In this document: positions 1-8,085 of the stretch, one piece after another | Layout: every line of letters begins with the position of its first letter | Position numbering within the stretch: the first letter of the stretch is position 1 | Assembly: GCA_023229525.1 (NCBI GenBank) | Contig: JALNZC010000061.1 | Span: forward strand, 1 to 16,806 | Source: Bacteroidales bacterium | Lineage (GTDB): Bacteria > Bacteroidota > Bacteroidia > Bacteroidales > FEN-979 | Direction: 5' to 3' | Length of the DNA: 16,806 nt | The notes under the pieces: generated by a model | Database searches by the model: none | What the model was told of the DNA's origin: nothing | The model's input: the letters and a program-made list of their open reading frames with translations, nothing else | Translations under genes and position numbers: made by a program

Positions 1-216
1 CTATTTCACTACCTCGCTACCTCGCTACCTCGCTATTTCGCTACCTCGCTACCTCGCTATTTCGCTACCTCGCTACCTCGCTACCTCGCTATTTCGCTAC
101 CTCGCTACCTCGCTACCTCGCTACCTCGCTACCTCGCCATTTCGCCATTTCGCTACCTCGCTATTTCGCTACCTCGCTATTTCGCTATTTCGCTACCTCA
201 CTACCTCGCTACTTCA
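1..216. repeat. 8-bp tandem repeat array, 27 units
   Basis: The whole stretch parses without a break into 27 consecutive 8-bp units. The commonest unit is CTACCTCG. The second is CTATTTCG, which differs by a CC to TT change; two units are CCATTTCG and a few at the edges end in CA. The middle dinucleotide is CC or TT in every unit except the last (CTACTTCA), so the two unit types behave like blocks spread by slippage rather than by independent point mutation. The array starts at base 1, so its true left end is not seen and may lie outside the window. It has no stop codon on the plus strand, but 8 is not a multiple of 3 and no start is visible, so I treat it as non-coding. It ends 47 bp before the fecR-like start codon. 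The period is far too short for CRISPR. Confidence 0.95.
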
Positions 217-263
217 TATCAGGGTAAATCATGAATGATGTGTATTATTACGGATGAGAAAAA

Positions 264-1271
264 ATGAAAACATCTTCTTCATATTATGACGATCTGATTA
301 CAAGATATTTATCCGGAGAAGCCTCCGCCGGAGAAATTCATACCCTCGAACATTGGGTAAAAGCCGATCCGGCAAACCGTAAAGTTTTTGAAGAATATAG
401 TAAAACATGGTCTACCCTCGGAAAATCAAGGATAGAGTATACGCTCAACCTCGACATGGAATGGAATATCATCCAATTAAAAATATCCACCAGCAAACAT
501 AAGGATTTACGATTTTTCCGTCCTTCGTCCTTCGTCCTTCGTCTTTTACGTGTCGCAGCGCTTCTCCTTCTTCTGGCCATTCCAACGTTTCTCCTGTTTC
601 GTTATTTTTTACACCCCGTTGAAAAACAGTTTTCTGCCCAGAATGATGTAGTATCCTGTAAATTGCCTGATGGAACAGCTGTGACCCTGAACAAAGGTGC
701 GACCCTAGTTTATCCGTCCCGTTTTAATGATTCTCCACGGCTCGTTACACTTAAAGGAGAAGCATGGTTTGAGGTATCGCCCGATAAAACCAAACCATTC
801 ATCATTTCAGCTGAAAATGTAAGAATCCGGGTCGTTGGAACCTCATTTTTGGTAAATACCATAACCAGCAACAATTCCAAGGAAATTATCCTTTCTTCAG
901 GAAAAGTAAAAGTCTATTTTGAAGACCGTCCCGATAAAAACGCAGTGCTTTCCCCCGGTGAAAAAGTTGAATTGATCACCGATGGATATGCCATACACAA
1001 AAACATAAACACCGATGTGAACTATCTGTCATGGAAAACAAAGCACATGGTTTTCAATAATACCCCTCTTCCGGATGTTGTTACACTCCTGGTCAACGTA
1101 TACCATACTTCCATTTTGATTTATGATGATTCCCTGAAAAATTGCCGGATTACAGCTACCTTTGACCATCAATCGCTGGAGTCTGTTCTGAATGTCCTCA
1201 AAGCCACCCTCGATTTACAGGTCCGGAATTCCGGATCCGGGATTCAAATATCGGGTCATGGGTGCCGGTAA
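264..1271 (+). CDS. FecR-family anti-sigma factor, inner membrane
   Basis: A 335-residue FecR-type regulator. Family knowledge: it sits in the inner membrane, holds an ECF sigma factor through its cytoplasmic N-terminus, and receives a signal from the STN domain of an outer-membrane TonB-dependent transducer in the periplasm. Visible features: an N-terminal cytoplasmic region with the typical YLSGEAS...WVKADPANRKVFEEY pattern (about 10-45), one hydrophobic helix (about 93-113), a FecR beta domain (about 122-220, with LPDGTAVTLNKGA and GEAWFEV) and a C-terminal DUF4974-like region (about 262-330). ATG 264 has an A-rich upstream context (gagaaaaaATG) usual for Bacteroidota. The partner sigma gene is missing from the window and would be expected left of the 8-bp array. 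The gene overlaps the next by 14 nt. Oddity: three exact TCCTTCG heptamers encode residues 86-94 just before the helix. Confidence 0.92.
   Translation: MKTSSSYYDDLITRYLSGEASAGEIHTLEHWVKADPANRKVFEEYSKTWSTLGKSRIEYTLNLDMEWNIIQLKISTSKHKDLRFFRPSSFVLRLLRVAALLLLLAIPTFLLFRYFLHPVEKQFSAQNDVVSCKLPDGTAVTLNKGATLVYPSRFNDSPRLVTLKGEAWFEVSPDKTKPFIISAENVRIRVVGTSFLVNTITSNNSKEIILSSGKVKVYFEDRPDKNAVLSPGEKVELITDGYAIHKNINTDVNYLSWKTKHMVFNNTPLPDVVTLLVNVYHTSILIYDDSLKNCRITATFDHQSLESVLNVLKATLDLQVRNSGSGIQISGHGCR
520..547 (+). repeat. Heptamer tandem repeat inside fecR-like gene
   Basis: GTCCTTC occurs three times in a row (520-526, 527-533, 534-540), followed by the degenerate fourth copy GTCTTTT. The repeat lies in the coding frame between the cytoplasmic domain and the membrane helix and encodes part of RPSSFVLRLL. 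Gain or loss of one unit would shift the frame by 7 nt and truncate the protein before its helix and periplasmic part. The repeat is seen directly; a switching role is inference. Confidence 0.85.
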
Positions 1272-3912
1272 ATACTTCCTTATTGCGCTTCTTTTCTTTT
1301 TTTTTCAAGCTGAATCACAGCAACTGCAACAACGGATTATGCTTGATTTTCATGACAAACCCATTGCTGAAATCCTTCAGGAAATAACCCGACAGGCTGG
1401 AATCGAATTTTCCTACGATCCGCAACAAGTTCCGGTTGATAAGCTTATCACCGTTACTTTAATAAACCAACCGGTACAGGAAGTTCTTGAAAAAATTCTG
1501 GTAAGGAATGGCATTGATTATCTCCTTGTCGAAAAGCACATCGTTCTAAAACGGCAAGAACCCGGACACGATCAAAGCCACAGCATAAAGCCTTCTTTCC
1601 TGTCCCGTTTTACCATCAGCGGTTTTGTCAGGGATAAAGCTACCGGTGAAGCCTTGATCGGGGTAAATATTCGATCCGGAGGAACCCTGCTGGGTACCAC
1701 AACGAACGGATATGGCTTTTTTTCCTTAACCCTCCCGTCATGTACTTGTAAAATCGTATTTTCTTATGTAGGCTATAAAGAACAAATAAAAGAAATCGAT
1801 CTTGAAGAAAATACCCGGATCTCCATAGAAATGGAAGATGAATTACTTCCGATAAATGAAGTGGAAATTATTGCATCTGGTCCTGAATCCGAACTCCACC
1901 GGGATCAGATGAGTGACATCAGTTTTACCCAGAAAACGCTCACCTCCCTTCCTGGATTCGGAGGTAATCTGGATATTATCAGGGCGCTCCAGACGGTTCC
2001 GGGAATTCAGAGTTTTGGCGATGGATCGGCGCTTTATTATGTCCGGGGTGGAAACAGTGATCAGAATCTGTTGCTGATCGATGAAGTACCGGTGTACAAT
2101 CCTTCCCATCTCTTCGGCTTTTTTTCAGCTTTCGCACCGGACGCGATAAACGAGGTACAGGTTTATAAGGGCGATTTTCCTGCAAAATACGGAGGACGGC
2201 TCTCCTCTGTCATCGACATCAAGGCAAAGGAAGGGAACATGAAAAAATTTGGATTTTCCGGTAACGTCGGACCCTATTCTTCCACGCTGACCCTGGAAGG
2301 GCCGATAATTAAAAACCGGGCATCATTTTTTATCTCCGGCAGGCTTTCGACCCTCAATTGGCTGACCCAATTTACCGCATTGCAAAAAACCTTCGATTTC
2401 CAATTTTTCGATATCAATGCCAAACTGAATTTCAGTCTCAACGATAATAACCGCTTTTTTTTCACATTCTATACCGGCCGGGACGACTTTAGCAGTTATG
2501 CTTCCATGGAAATCAATACATTCGGGATCAACTGGAATAACCTGGCCGGAACTTTTCGCTGGAACCATGTGTTCTCCGGCCGTCTTTTCTCCAATACCAC
2601 ACTTAATTACAGCCGGTATAATTATTCACTTAATTTGCCCCAGGAACAAAACGGGTATTGGAATTCATCGATTTCGAACCTCACCCTGAAATCGGATTTA
2701 ACCTGGTATCTTAATCCGAAAAACACCATCCGGGCCGGATTGGAAGTCACAGGACATGAATCAAATCCGGGAAATGTTACCCAGAACGACAACAACAATC
2801 AAACAGACATACCCGTTGTATCTCACTATCACGCGATGGAATATGTTCTCTATATATCCAATGAGCAGAAATTCGGTAGAAAATTTTCTCTCCGGTATGG
2901 TGTCCGTCTTCCGTTGTGGCAGGATTACGGACCGGCGACCATATATTATTTTGATGCGAACTACCGGGTAATTGATACCATGAATTATGGAAATCTTGAA
3001 AGCTATACCCTTTATTTCAGTCCCGAACCACGACTGAATCTTCAGTACCGGATCGATACAAAATCATCAGTCAAAATGAGTTATTGTCGCACTACCCAAT
3101 TCCTTCAACTCCTTTCCAACTCCACAAGCCCATTTAATTCGCTCGAAGTATGGGCGCCGGCAGGTCCCAATATTCCACCTCAGAAAGCAGACCAGGTTGC
3201 ACTTGGATACTTCCGGGATCTTTTCAAATCAAAATGGACGGTTTCGGTTGAAGGATATTATAAATGGTTCCATGATCATCTCGATTACAGGGATCATGCC
3301 AATATGCTCTTCAATCCATTGATAGAAGGAGAATTGCGATTCGGTACAGCATGGTCTTACGGAATTGAACTGATGCTGCGGAAACCTACCGGGAAACTGA
3401 CCGGCTGGATCGGGTATACATGGTCGCGTGCATTTGTTAATACTCCGGGGATAAACAACGATAAAAGCTATCCTGCAAACTATGACCGGCCAAATGACTT
3501 TTCCATAAATATAGCCTATGATACCCGGAAACACTGGTCATTCTATGCCAACTGGATATACATGACCGGTGCTGCCATAACAACTCCGGTTGGTTTCTAT
3601 TATAATAACGGTTATTCCGTACCCCTTTATGGAGAAAAAAACAACGACCGCTTGCCCGATTATCACCGGCTGGACCTTTCGGTCAGATATGTATTCAACA
3701 AACCCGGGAATCGCTATCAGCATAGCCTAGCCGTAACCCTTTACAACGCTTATGGCAGGTTGAACCCATTCGCAGTGAGTTTTAACAAAATCATGAACGA
3801 TAACGGTGATTTCGTTGTCCCTTCCAACCTCAGTGGGAACTATAATCTTGTCCCGACATCCATATCGGTCGCCGGAATTATTCCTTCCATTAACTATCAA
3901 TTCAAATTCTGA
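1258..3912 (+). CDS. TonB-dependent outer-membrane transducer with STN domain
   Basis: An 884-residue outer-membrane receptor of the FecA-type signalling class. Order of parts: signal peptide (1-21, ending QAES), STN domain (about 26-98, MLDFHDKPIAEILQEITRQ onward), carboxypeptidase-D-like regulatory domain (about 117-195, ISGFVRDKATGEALIGVNI), plug (about 215-325, with YVRGGNSDQNLLLIDEVPVYNPS and EVQVYKGDFPAKYGGRLSS), then a beta-barrel ending in the aromatic terminus NYQFKF. The frame is open from an earlier ATG at 1192, but the 1258 start puts the signal peptide at the N-terminus and leaves only a 14-nt overlap with the anti-sigma gene, so I prefer it. Family knowledge says STN domains pass ligand occupancy to FecR, which fits the neighbour exactly. 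The imported ligand is unknown; siderophores, other metal complexes, peptides or glycans are all possible. A run of nine T at 1297-1305 encodes Phe-Phe-Phe in the signal peptide. Confidence 0.93.
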   Translation: MGAGKYFLIALLFFFFQAESQQLQQRIMLDFHDKPIAEILQEITRQAGIEFSYDPQQVPVDKLITVTLINQPVQEVLEKILVRNGIDYLLVEKHIVLKRQEPGHDQSHSIKPSFLSRFTISGFVRDKATGEALIGVNIRSGGTLLGTTTNGYGFFSLTLPSCTCKIVFSYVGYKEQIKEIDLEENTRISIEMEDELLPINEVEIIASGPESELHRDQMSDISFTQKTLTSLPGFGGNLDIIRALQTVPGIQSFGDGSALYYVRGGNSDQNLLLIDEVPVYNPSHLFGFFSAFAPDAINEVQVYKGDFPAKYGGRLSSVIDIKAKEGNMKKFGFSGNVGPYSSTLTLEGPIIKNRASFFISGRLSTLNWLTQFTALQKTFDFQFFDINAKLNFSLNDNNRFFFTFYTGRDDFSSYASMEINTFGINWNNLAGTFRWNHVFSGRLFSNTTLNYSRYNYSLNLPQEQNGYWNSSISNLTLKSDLTWYLNPKNTIRAGLEVTGHESNPGNVTQNDNNNQTDIPVVSHYHAMEYVLYISNEQKFGRKFSLRYGVRLPLWQDYGPATIYYFDANYRVIDTMNYGNLESYTLYFSPEPRLNLQYRIDTKSSVKMSYCRTTQFLQLLSNSTSPFNSLEVWAPAGPNIPPQKADQVALGYFRDLFKSKWTVSVEGYYKWFHDHLDYRDHANMLFNPLIEGELRFGTAWSYGIELMLRKPTGKLTGWIGYTWSRAFVNTPGINNDKSYPANYDRPNDFSINIAYDTRKHWSFYANWIYMTGAAITTPVGFYYNNGYSVPLYGEKNNDRLPDYHRLDLSVRYVFNKPGNRYQHSLAVTLYNAYGRLNPFAVSFNKIMNDNGDFVVPSNLSGNYNLVPTSISVAGIIPSINYQFKF

Positions 3913-4733
3913 TGCGAAAGATTTTCTGGGTTATCGGTATTTTGTTGATTCTGTTCAGTTGCGTTAAAGAGACTTCATTTACGGCTCAAGGACCGGCGCC
4001 TTTAAAGGTATGCGTCGACGCCATTATTACCGATGAACCGGGATCCCAAACCGTGATCCTTACTTCTCCGGTAACTCAGCCGGATCAACCTCCCTCCCCT
4101 GTAACAGGCGCCTCGGTACTATTGAGTAATGAAGATTCAACATGGAACCTGCTTGAACAGCCTCTCTATTCCGGCAAATATAAAACACCTGCTTCATTCT
4201 ATGCGCGATTGCAAAAACATTACACCCTGTTGATCGGGCTCAATGACAGGGTTTATACAGCCAAAGCAACCATGATCCCCGGAACGACCTTCCCCGAATT
4301 AAAGTATGTCAGGAACAATGACAATAACTCATATCATATCGACTGGGTTGCCAATGCCTTCAGTACCGAGAGCGCCGCCATGTGGGAACTCTTTATCGAC
4401 TGGTCAAAAATCCCAGGTTACACCCAACTCGATTCTGCAGCTACCCATGCCCGGATGTTATTTTATACCTTGTCTACACTGGATGTGAGTGAAGTGTTTG
4501 CGCCTCAAATGGAAAAAATTTCATTCCCTTCGGGAACACTGATCACAGAACGACGCTATTCGATCACACCTGAACATGCTGCATTTATCCGCGAAATTTT
4601 GCTGGAAACCAACTGGGCGGGGGGTGTGTTCAATGAAGCTGCAGCTAACGTGACTACCAATTTGAGCGACGGAGCCTGCGGCTTTTTTGGTGTCTGCGCT
4701 GTAACTTCTCTTTCCGTAACTGTAACTCCTTGA
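3912..4733 (+). CDS. DUF4249-type lipoprotein
   Basis: A 273-residue predicted lipoprotein. The first 17 residues form a short lipoprotein signal with lipobox LFSC, giving Cys17 as the lipidated residue. The body starts with LKVCVDAIITDEPGSQTVIL and contains a GASVLLSNED segment and a C-terminal GFFGVCAV stretch, which together look like the DUF4249 family. That family is typically encoded directly after TonB-dependent receptors in Bacteroidota and its function is not established. The ATG shares one base with the TGA of the receptor gene (TGATG at 3910-3914), a layout that suggests translational coupling. It is likely attached to the outer membrane and works with the receptor, perhaps in ligand capture; that role is inference. 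Confidence 0.85.
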   Translation: MRKIFWVIGILLILFSCVKETSFTAQGPAPLKVCVDAIITDEPGSQTVILTSPVTQPDQPPSPVTGASVLLSNEDSTWNLLEQPLYSGKYKTPASFYARLQKHYTLLIGLNDRVYTAKATMIPGTTFPELKYVRNNDNNSYHIDWVANAFSTESAAMWELFIDWSKIPGYTQLDSAATHARMLFYTLSTLDVSEVFAPQMEKISFPSGTLITERRYSITPEHAAFIREILLETNWAGGVFNEAAANVTTNLSDGACGFFGVCAVTSLSVTVTP

Positions 4734-4883
4734 ATCCTTGCGAGTACATTCTCTTTTACATGTAACCGGATCAACGGACAAGAAATAAATCATAAAAAAA
4801 TTCAGAAAAGCTATCAGGGTAAAGGAATTCCGGGGTGTATAATGATCAATAAATCCAATACTGAAAATATTCACCAAACTAAA

Positions 4884-5822
4884 ATGACCATGAGAACTAT
4901 GAAATTATTCCGGATGGGTGCGATGATCCTTGTCTTGACTGGACTTTTCCTCACCGGATGTAAAAAAGAAAAAAACAACGGTAATTCAGAAGATTCATCT
5001 TCGATGCAGCAACTCGCTATGGATGAAATTTCCGAACAAGCCGCATCCGATGAATCGATGAATGACGTGAGCAATCTGCTTTCGGGAGGTACCCTTAAAT
5101 CTACTGATATTATACCCTGTGGTGCTACAGTTGATTCAACAAACATAATCAATGATACAATTACCATTTACATCACCTATAACGGGTATAACTGCAACGG
5201 GACCCGCTCACGTACCGGTCAGGTTGAAATCAGAAAACATGTGGGGATGCGATGGTTCCAGGCAGGCGCCACGGTAAACGTGAGACACATCAACTTTACG
5301 ATCACACGTGTACTTACCGGGAAATCGATCACGCTGAACAGCAACAAGACCTTTCAGAACGTAAGCGGAGGAATTATTCCCTTATTGGGTCACGGAATTA
5401 CCTCCATTGTACATCGGTTATGGGGAACGGAGACAGTGACCTTCCCCAACAGTACTTCAAGAAATTGGAATGTCGCCCGGCAGATAACATTCACCGGTAC
5501 TCCGGGCCGGCTTCTGATAACCATCGATGGTTTCGGTTCTGCCGGTGAATACAATAACCTCGTGGTTTGGGGTGTTAACCGCAATGGTGAGAATTTTTAC
5601 ACCCAGATCATGCAATCGGTAGTCCACCGTCAGGTTTGCGACCTGGATCCGGTTTCCGGAATCAAACTCCATCAAATCCCTTCTGATTCTAAAAGCGCTA
5701 CAATCACTTATGGATATGACAGAAACAATCAACCCATCACAGGCAATGAATGCCCGGCCAAATTCCGCGTCGATTGGCAGAAGAATGGCAATTCCGGTAC
5801 GGTTTATTTGTGGTTACCCTAA
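4884..5822 (+). CDS. Unrecognised lipoprotein, last gene of the receptor operon
   Basis: A 312-residue predicted lipoprotein that I do not recognise. The frame is open from ATG 4842, but that adds a polar stretch before the signal. ATG 4884 has an A-rich context (aactaaaATG) and gives a normal signal sequence ending in lipobox LTGC, with the modified Cys at residue 26 and KKEKNN after it. ATG 4890 and 4899 are alternatives. The mature part begins with an acidic, serine-rich linker (about residues 30-60) and continues as a mainly beta-looking region with many Thr, Asn and Gly (for example DTITIYITYNGYNCNGT). Cysteines outside the lipobox (IIPCGAT, YNCNG, VCDLD, NECPA) are four in number and could pair as two disulfides. 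It lies 150 bp after the DUF4249 gene on the same strand and ends shortly before a terminator, so it is probably the distal gene of the same unit, though its own promoter in the gap is possible. Confidence 0.8.
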   Translation: MTMRTMKLFRMGAMILVLTGLFLTGCKKEKNNGNSEDSSSMQQLAMDEISEQAASDESMNDVSNLLSGGTLKSTDIIPCGATVDSTNIINDTITIYITYNGYNCNGTRSRTGQVEIRKHVGMRWFQAGATVNVRHINFTITRVLTGKSITLNSNKTFQNVSGGIIPLLGHGITSIVHRLWGTETVTFPNSTSRNWNVARQITFTGTPGRLLITIDGFGSAGEYNNLVVWGVNRNGENFYTQIMQSVVHRQVCDLDPVSGIKLHQIPSDSKSATITYGYDRNNQPITGNECPAKFRVDWQKNGNSGTVYLWLP

Positions 5823-5857
5823 GTAGATTACTTGTTTATCTTGTCTTATTCAGTTGA

Positions 5858-5891
5858 ATAAAAGGGTCCCGTGAAGCGGAGGCCCTTTTTT
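5858..5891 (+). terminator. Rho-independent terminator after the lipoprotein gene
   Basis: About 36 bp after the TAA of the lipoprotein gene. AAAAGGG and TCC on the left arm pair with GGA and CCCTTTT on the right arm (a GG bulge interrupts the stem), with loop CGTGAAGC, and the right arm runs into six T. Read on the minus strand it ends in CCCTTTTATT, a weaker T-tract, so it may also stop transcription of the convergent gene whose stop lies at 5974. Confidence 0.82.
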
Positions 5892-5973
5892 GGTGAAGTT
5901 AGACAAAATGACCAATGGATTGAGTCCGGTTGAAAGGTTGTCCCGGGTATGACGGTTACAGTCAGGGTTTTCT

Positions 5974-8073
5974 TTACCGGATCACAGAAAGTTTCTTTGT
6001 TATCATTGCATGGGATGACTGGATTATCATCAGATACAGCCCTTGCGACAAGTCAGACAGGTCGATTTGGGTCTCTGTTATTCCTGTACTCACTGGTTGC
6101 ATCAAAATTATCCTGCCCTGGTCATCAATTACCCGGAGTGTTGACCGCTCTATGACTGGCGTGCTGAAAACGATATGTGCCATGGAGATTACAGGGTTCG
6201 GGTAGACAATACAGTTTAATTGTTTTTGCTCCGGCAATTCGGGAACCGTGGTAAAAGAGCCACCCCCTGGCAGTCTATTCGTATTGAATGAATGCTTTAC
6301 AATATCGATCATCTGCATTAATTTGGTTACGGATGCCAGGGTATCGGGACTGGTATAATCCCGTGCAAAAATATAAGCCAGGTCCAATTCTTTCATTTCA
6401 CCGGGGAGGAATGTGAAGGGTCCTATCGAACCAAGACCCCGCCTGTCATAGGGCAGGTTGCCGGCAGTCACCTCGGTCCAGTTCTTCTGGCCGTTTGGGG
6501 GCTGGCAACCGGTACCCCAGTTCAGGGTGTCGGATTCTCCCGGAAACATGTACCTGCATTGAGGGCCGTAACCTCCAAAACCAAGGTGGCCGAGGCCACC
6601 ATAGATCATATTTGTAGAATCCATCCATTGTGCGCGTAAATAATCGTAATAATCCTGGAAATTAACAGGATCATTCATGAAGGGAGGAGTCCCACCAAAT
6701 TTACCAGAAACCCAAATGAAGTTATTCAATCCCATTCGCTCATTATCCGGTATCCCATCACCGAATCCTGTGCCATTGATACTCTCATTGCAAAGTTGGT
6801 GACCGCTTTCATCCAATCGTGGCCGGTCCGTCCCAGTCGGATCCATTTTTGGTCCTGCCAGGAAAGTAACAGATTGTGCCGGGGGATGGGCTCCATAGTC
6901 TGAGGATAGACCATTCCCGTCAATTGCTTTTCCATTATATCCGAAATAACTTCCACGATACACTTCGCACCCGATATAATCATCTATCCAAGAGCCAATA
7001 TCAAGGTCAGTATATATTCCCAAATAGGTGTTACTATAAGTTTGTTGTGATCGGTTAAAAACCTTGTAGTTCATGAATAGCGTATTGTTAAACGCTGAAT
7101 CGCCTGGCATATCCCAGGCATAAACCATCGCGTGGAATTCTGCCTTCATTGATCTTGTTCCCCCGGTTTCCAAATGTGGTCCCCGGTTTTCATTGAAAAT
7201 GAAGTACAGGGCCTGGTCTCCGCGGATAAGCGGGTAATCGCCATCCATCGGATTGTAGATCCCATCCCGGTTCCGGTCGGAAAAAGGCGCAAGCTGAGCA
7301 GCCTGGCCAAGGTTAACATTTCCGTTTCCGGGCCATGTAAGAATGTCGTGGATGGGTTGATATCCTGCATCCTGCCAGTGAAGTTTGTGATATTCAATTT
7401 CCGTTTTCTTCAGGTTCCAGATGTAATTCCAGAGTGTATCCTGGTAAATGGAATAATTGGCCGAATCCATTACAGGACCGGCATAATAATCAGGTTTTGT
7501 ACCAGGGTTAAACAGGCCTCCCTGCCGGTATCGTTCACCGGCTACATACAGGTTACTATCATGGTCTTGACCTCCGATCCATATCGAACCTGAAAAAATT
7601 GTCTTTTTCCCGCTTCCCTTGGGTACGATAAAGCCTTTCTCATTGTTAGGATCCGCGAAGAATAAAAAGAAATTCAGTCCGGAGGCATTGAAAACAGCAT
7701 CAATATTGTTGATTGCCAGTGAATCATAGCTATGGTCATGGATCCTGAAAACGATCCTGGCGGTTGAGGACTGCATAAGTGTCACATCAACTAAGGTGTA
7801 CGTTCCTTCCTCCTTCCCGTTGAACCCCCATTGCGGGGCAACATAAGTGAACCATCCATTATTTTTCCAGGTGGCGGTGACCAGGTTTCGAGAAAATGAA
7901 GTTCCATTTCTTACAAGGATGGAATCACCTGACGGGATCGTATCATTCCCAAGTAAATAAACGGTTTTTGGCACACCGGGAACAATGTCAATGGTGTCGT
8001 TAACAGCTTTCAGGGTTTGTCCGGCAATATTGCCGGCAAGAAAAAAAAGCAATAAACCAAAAAGAATTTTCAT
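5974..8073 (-). CDS. T9SS-tailed secreted protein with Ig-like N-terminus
   Basis: A 699-residue exported protein. Signal peptide about 1-18 (MKILFGLLLFFLAGNIAG, then Q). Residues about 22-110 look like a bacterial Ig-like module (NDTIDIVPGVPKTVYLLGND). The middle part (about 120-590) is a family seen in Bacteroidota secreted proteins, with IWIGG, DSNLYVAGERYRQGG and the Asp/Asn-rich loop DRNRDGIYNPMDGDYP at about 266-281, which resembles a calcium-binding loop. The end (about 617-699) is a type A T9SS sorting tail: VYPNP, then a short beta fold with LSDLSQGLYLMII and KKLSVIR. Expected fate by family knowledge: Sec export, then transport across the outer membrane, tail cleavage and surface attachment or release. 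Enzymatic activity is not evident. It starts 12 nt after the stop of the upstream gene on the same strand, so the two are likely one transcript. Confidence 0.87.
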   Translation of the reverse strand: MKILFGLLLFFLAGNIAGQTLKAVNDTIDIVPGVPKTVYLLGNDTIPSGDSILVRNGTSFSRNLVTATWKNNGWFTYVAPQWGFNGKEEGTYTLVDVTLMQSSTARIVFRIHDHSYDSLAINNIDAVFNASGLNFFLFFADPNNEKGFIVPKGSGKKTIFSGSIWIGGQDHDSNLYVAGERYRQGGLFNPGTKPDYYAGPVMDSANYSIYQDTLWNYIWNLKKTEIEYHKLHWQDAGYQPIHDILTWPGNGNVNLGQAAQLAPFSDRNRDGIYNPMDGDYPLIRGDQALYFIFNENRGPHLETGGTRSMKAEFHAMVYAWDMPGDSAFNNTLFMNYKVFNRSQQTYSNTYLGIYTDLDIGSWIDDYIGCEVYRGSYFGYNGKAIDGNGLSSDYGAHPPAQSVTFLAGPKMDPTGTDRPRLDESGHQLCNESINGTGFGDGIPDNERMGLNNFIWVSGKFGGTPPFMNDPVNFQDYYDYLRAQWMDSTNMIYGGLGHLGFGGYGPQCRYMFPGESDTLNWGTGCQPPNGQKNWTEVTAGNLPYDRRGLGSIGPFTFLPGEMKELDLAYIFARDYTSPDTLASVTKLMQMIDIVKHSFNTNRLPGGGSFTTVPELPEQKQLNCIVYPNPVISMAHIVFSTPVIERSTLRVIDDQGRIILMQPVSTGITETQIDLSDLSQGLYLMIIQSSHAMITKKLSVIR

Positions 8074-8085
8074 AGGATTGTAGTA

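Noticed and set aside
1..216. Array considered as CRISPR or as a coding repeat
   Set aside because: The period is 8 bp with no spacers, and although the plus strand has no stop inside the array, no start codon or continuing frame is present.
1192..1257. Upstream ATG for the TonB-dependent receptor
   Set aside because: It would put 22 polar residues before the signal peptide and overlap the anti-sigma gene by 80 nt; ATG 1258 is more likely.
1297..1305. Run of nine T in the receptor signal peptide as a phase-variation site
   Set aside because: Phe/Leu-rich signal peptides often produce T-runs; another of eight is present at 8041-8048 in the signal peptide of the 5974-8073 gene. Without read data there is no support for switching.
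217..4822. TATCAGGGTAAA occurs at 217 and again at 4812, possible shared operator
   Set aside because: A 12-base match is expected several times by chance in a window of this size, and the surrounding bases do not match.
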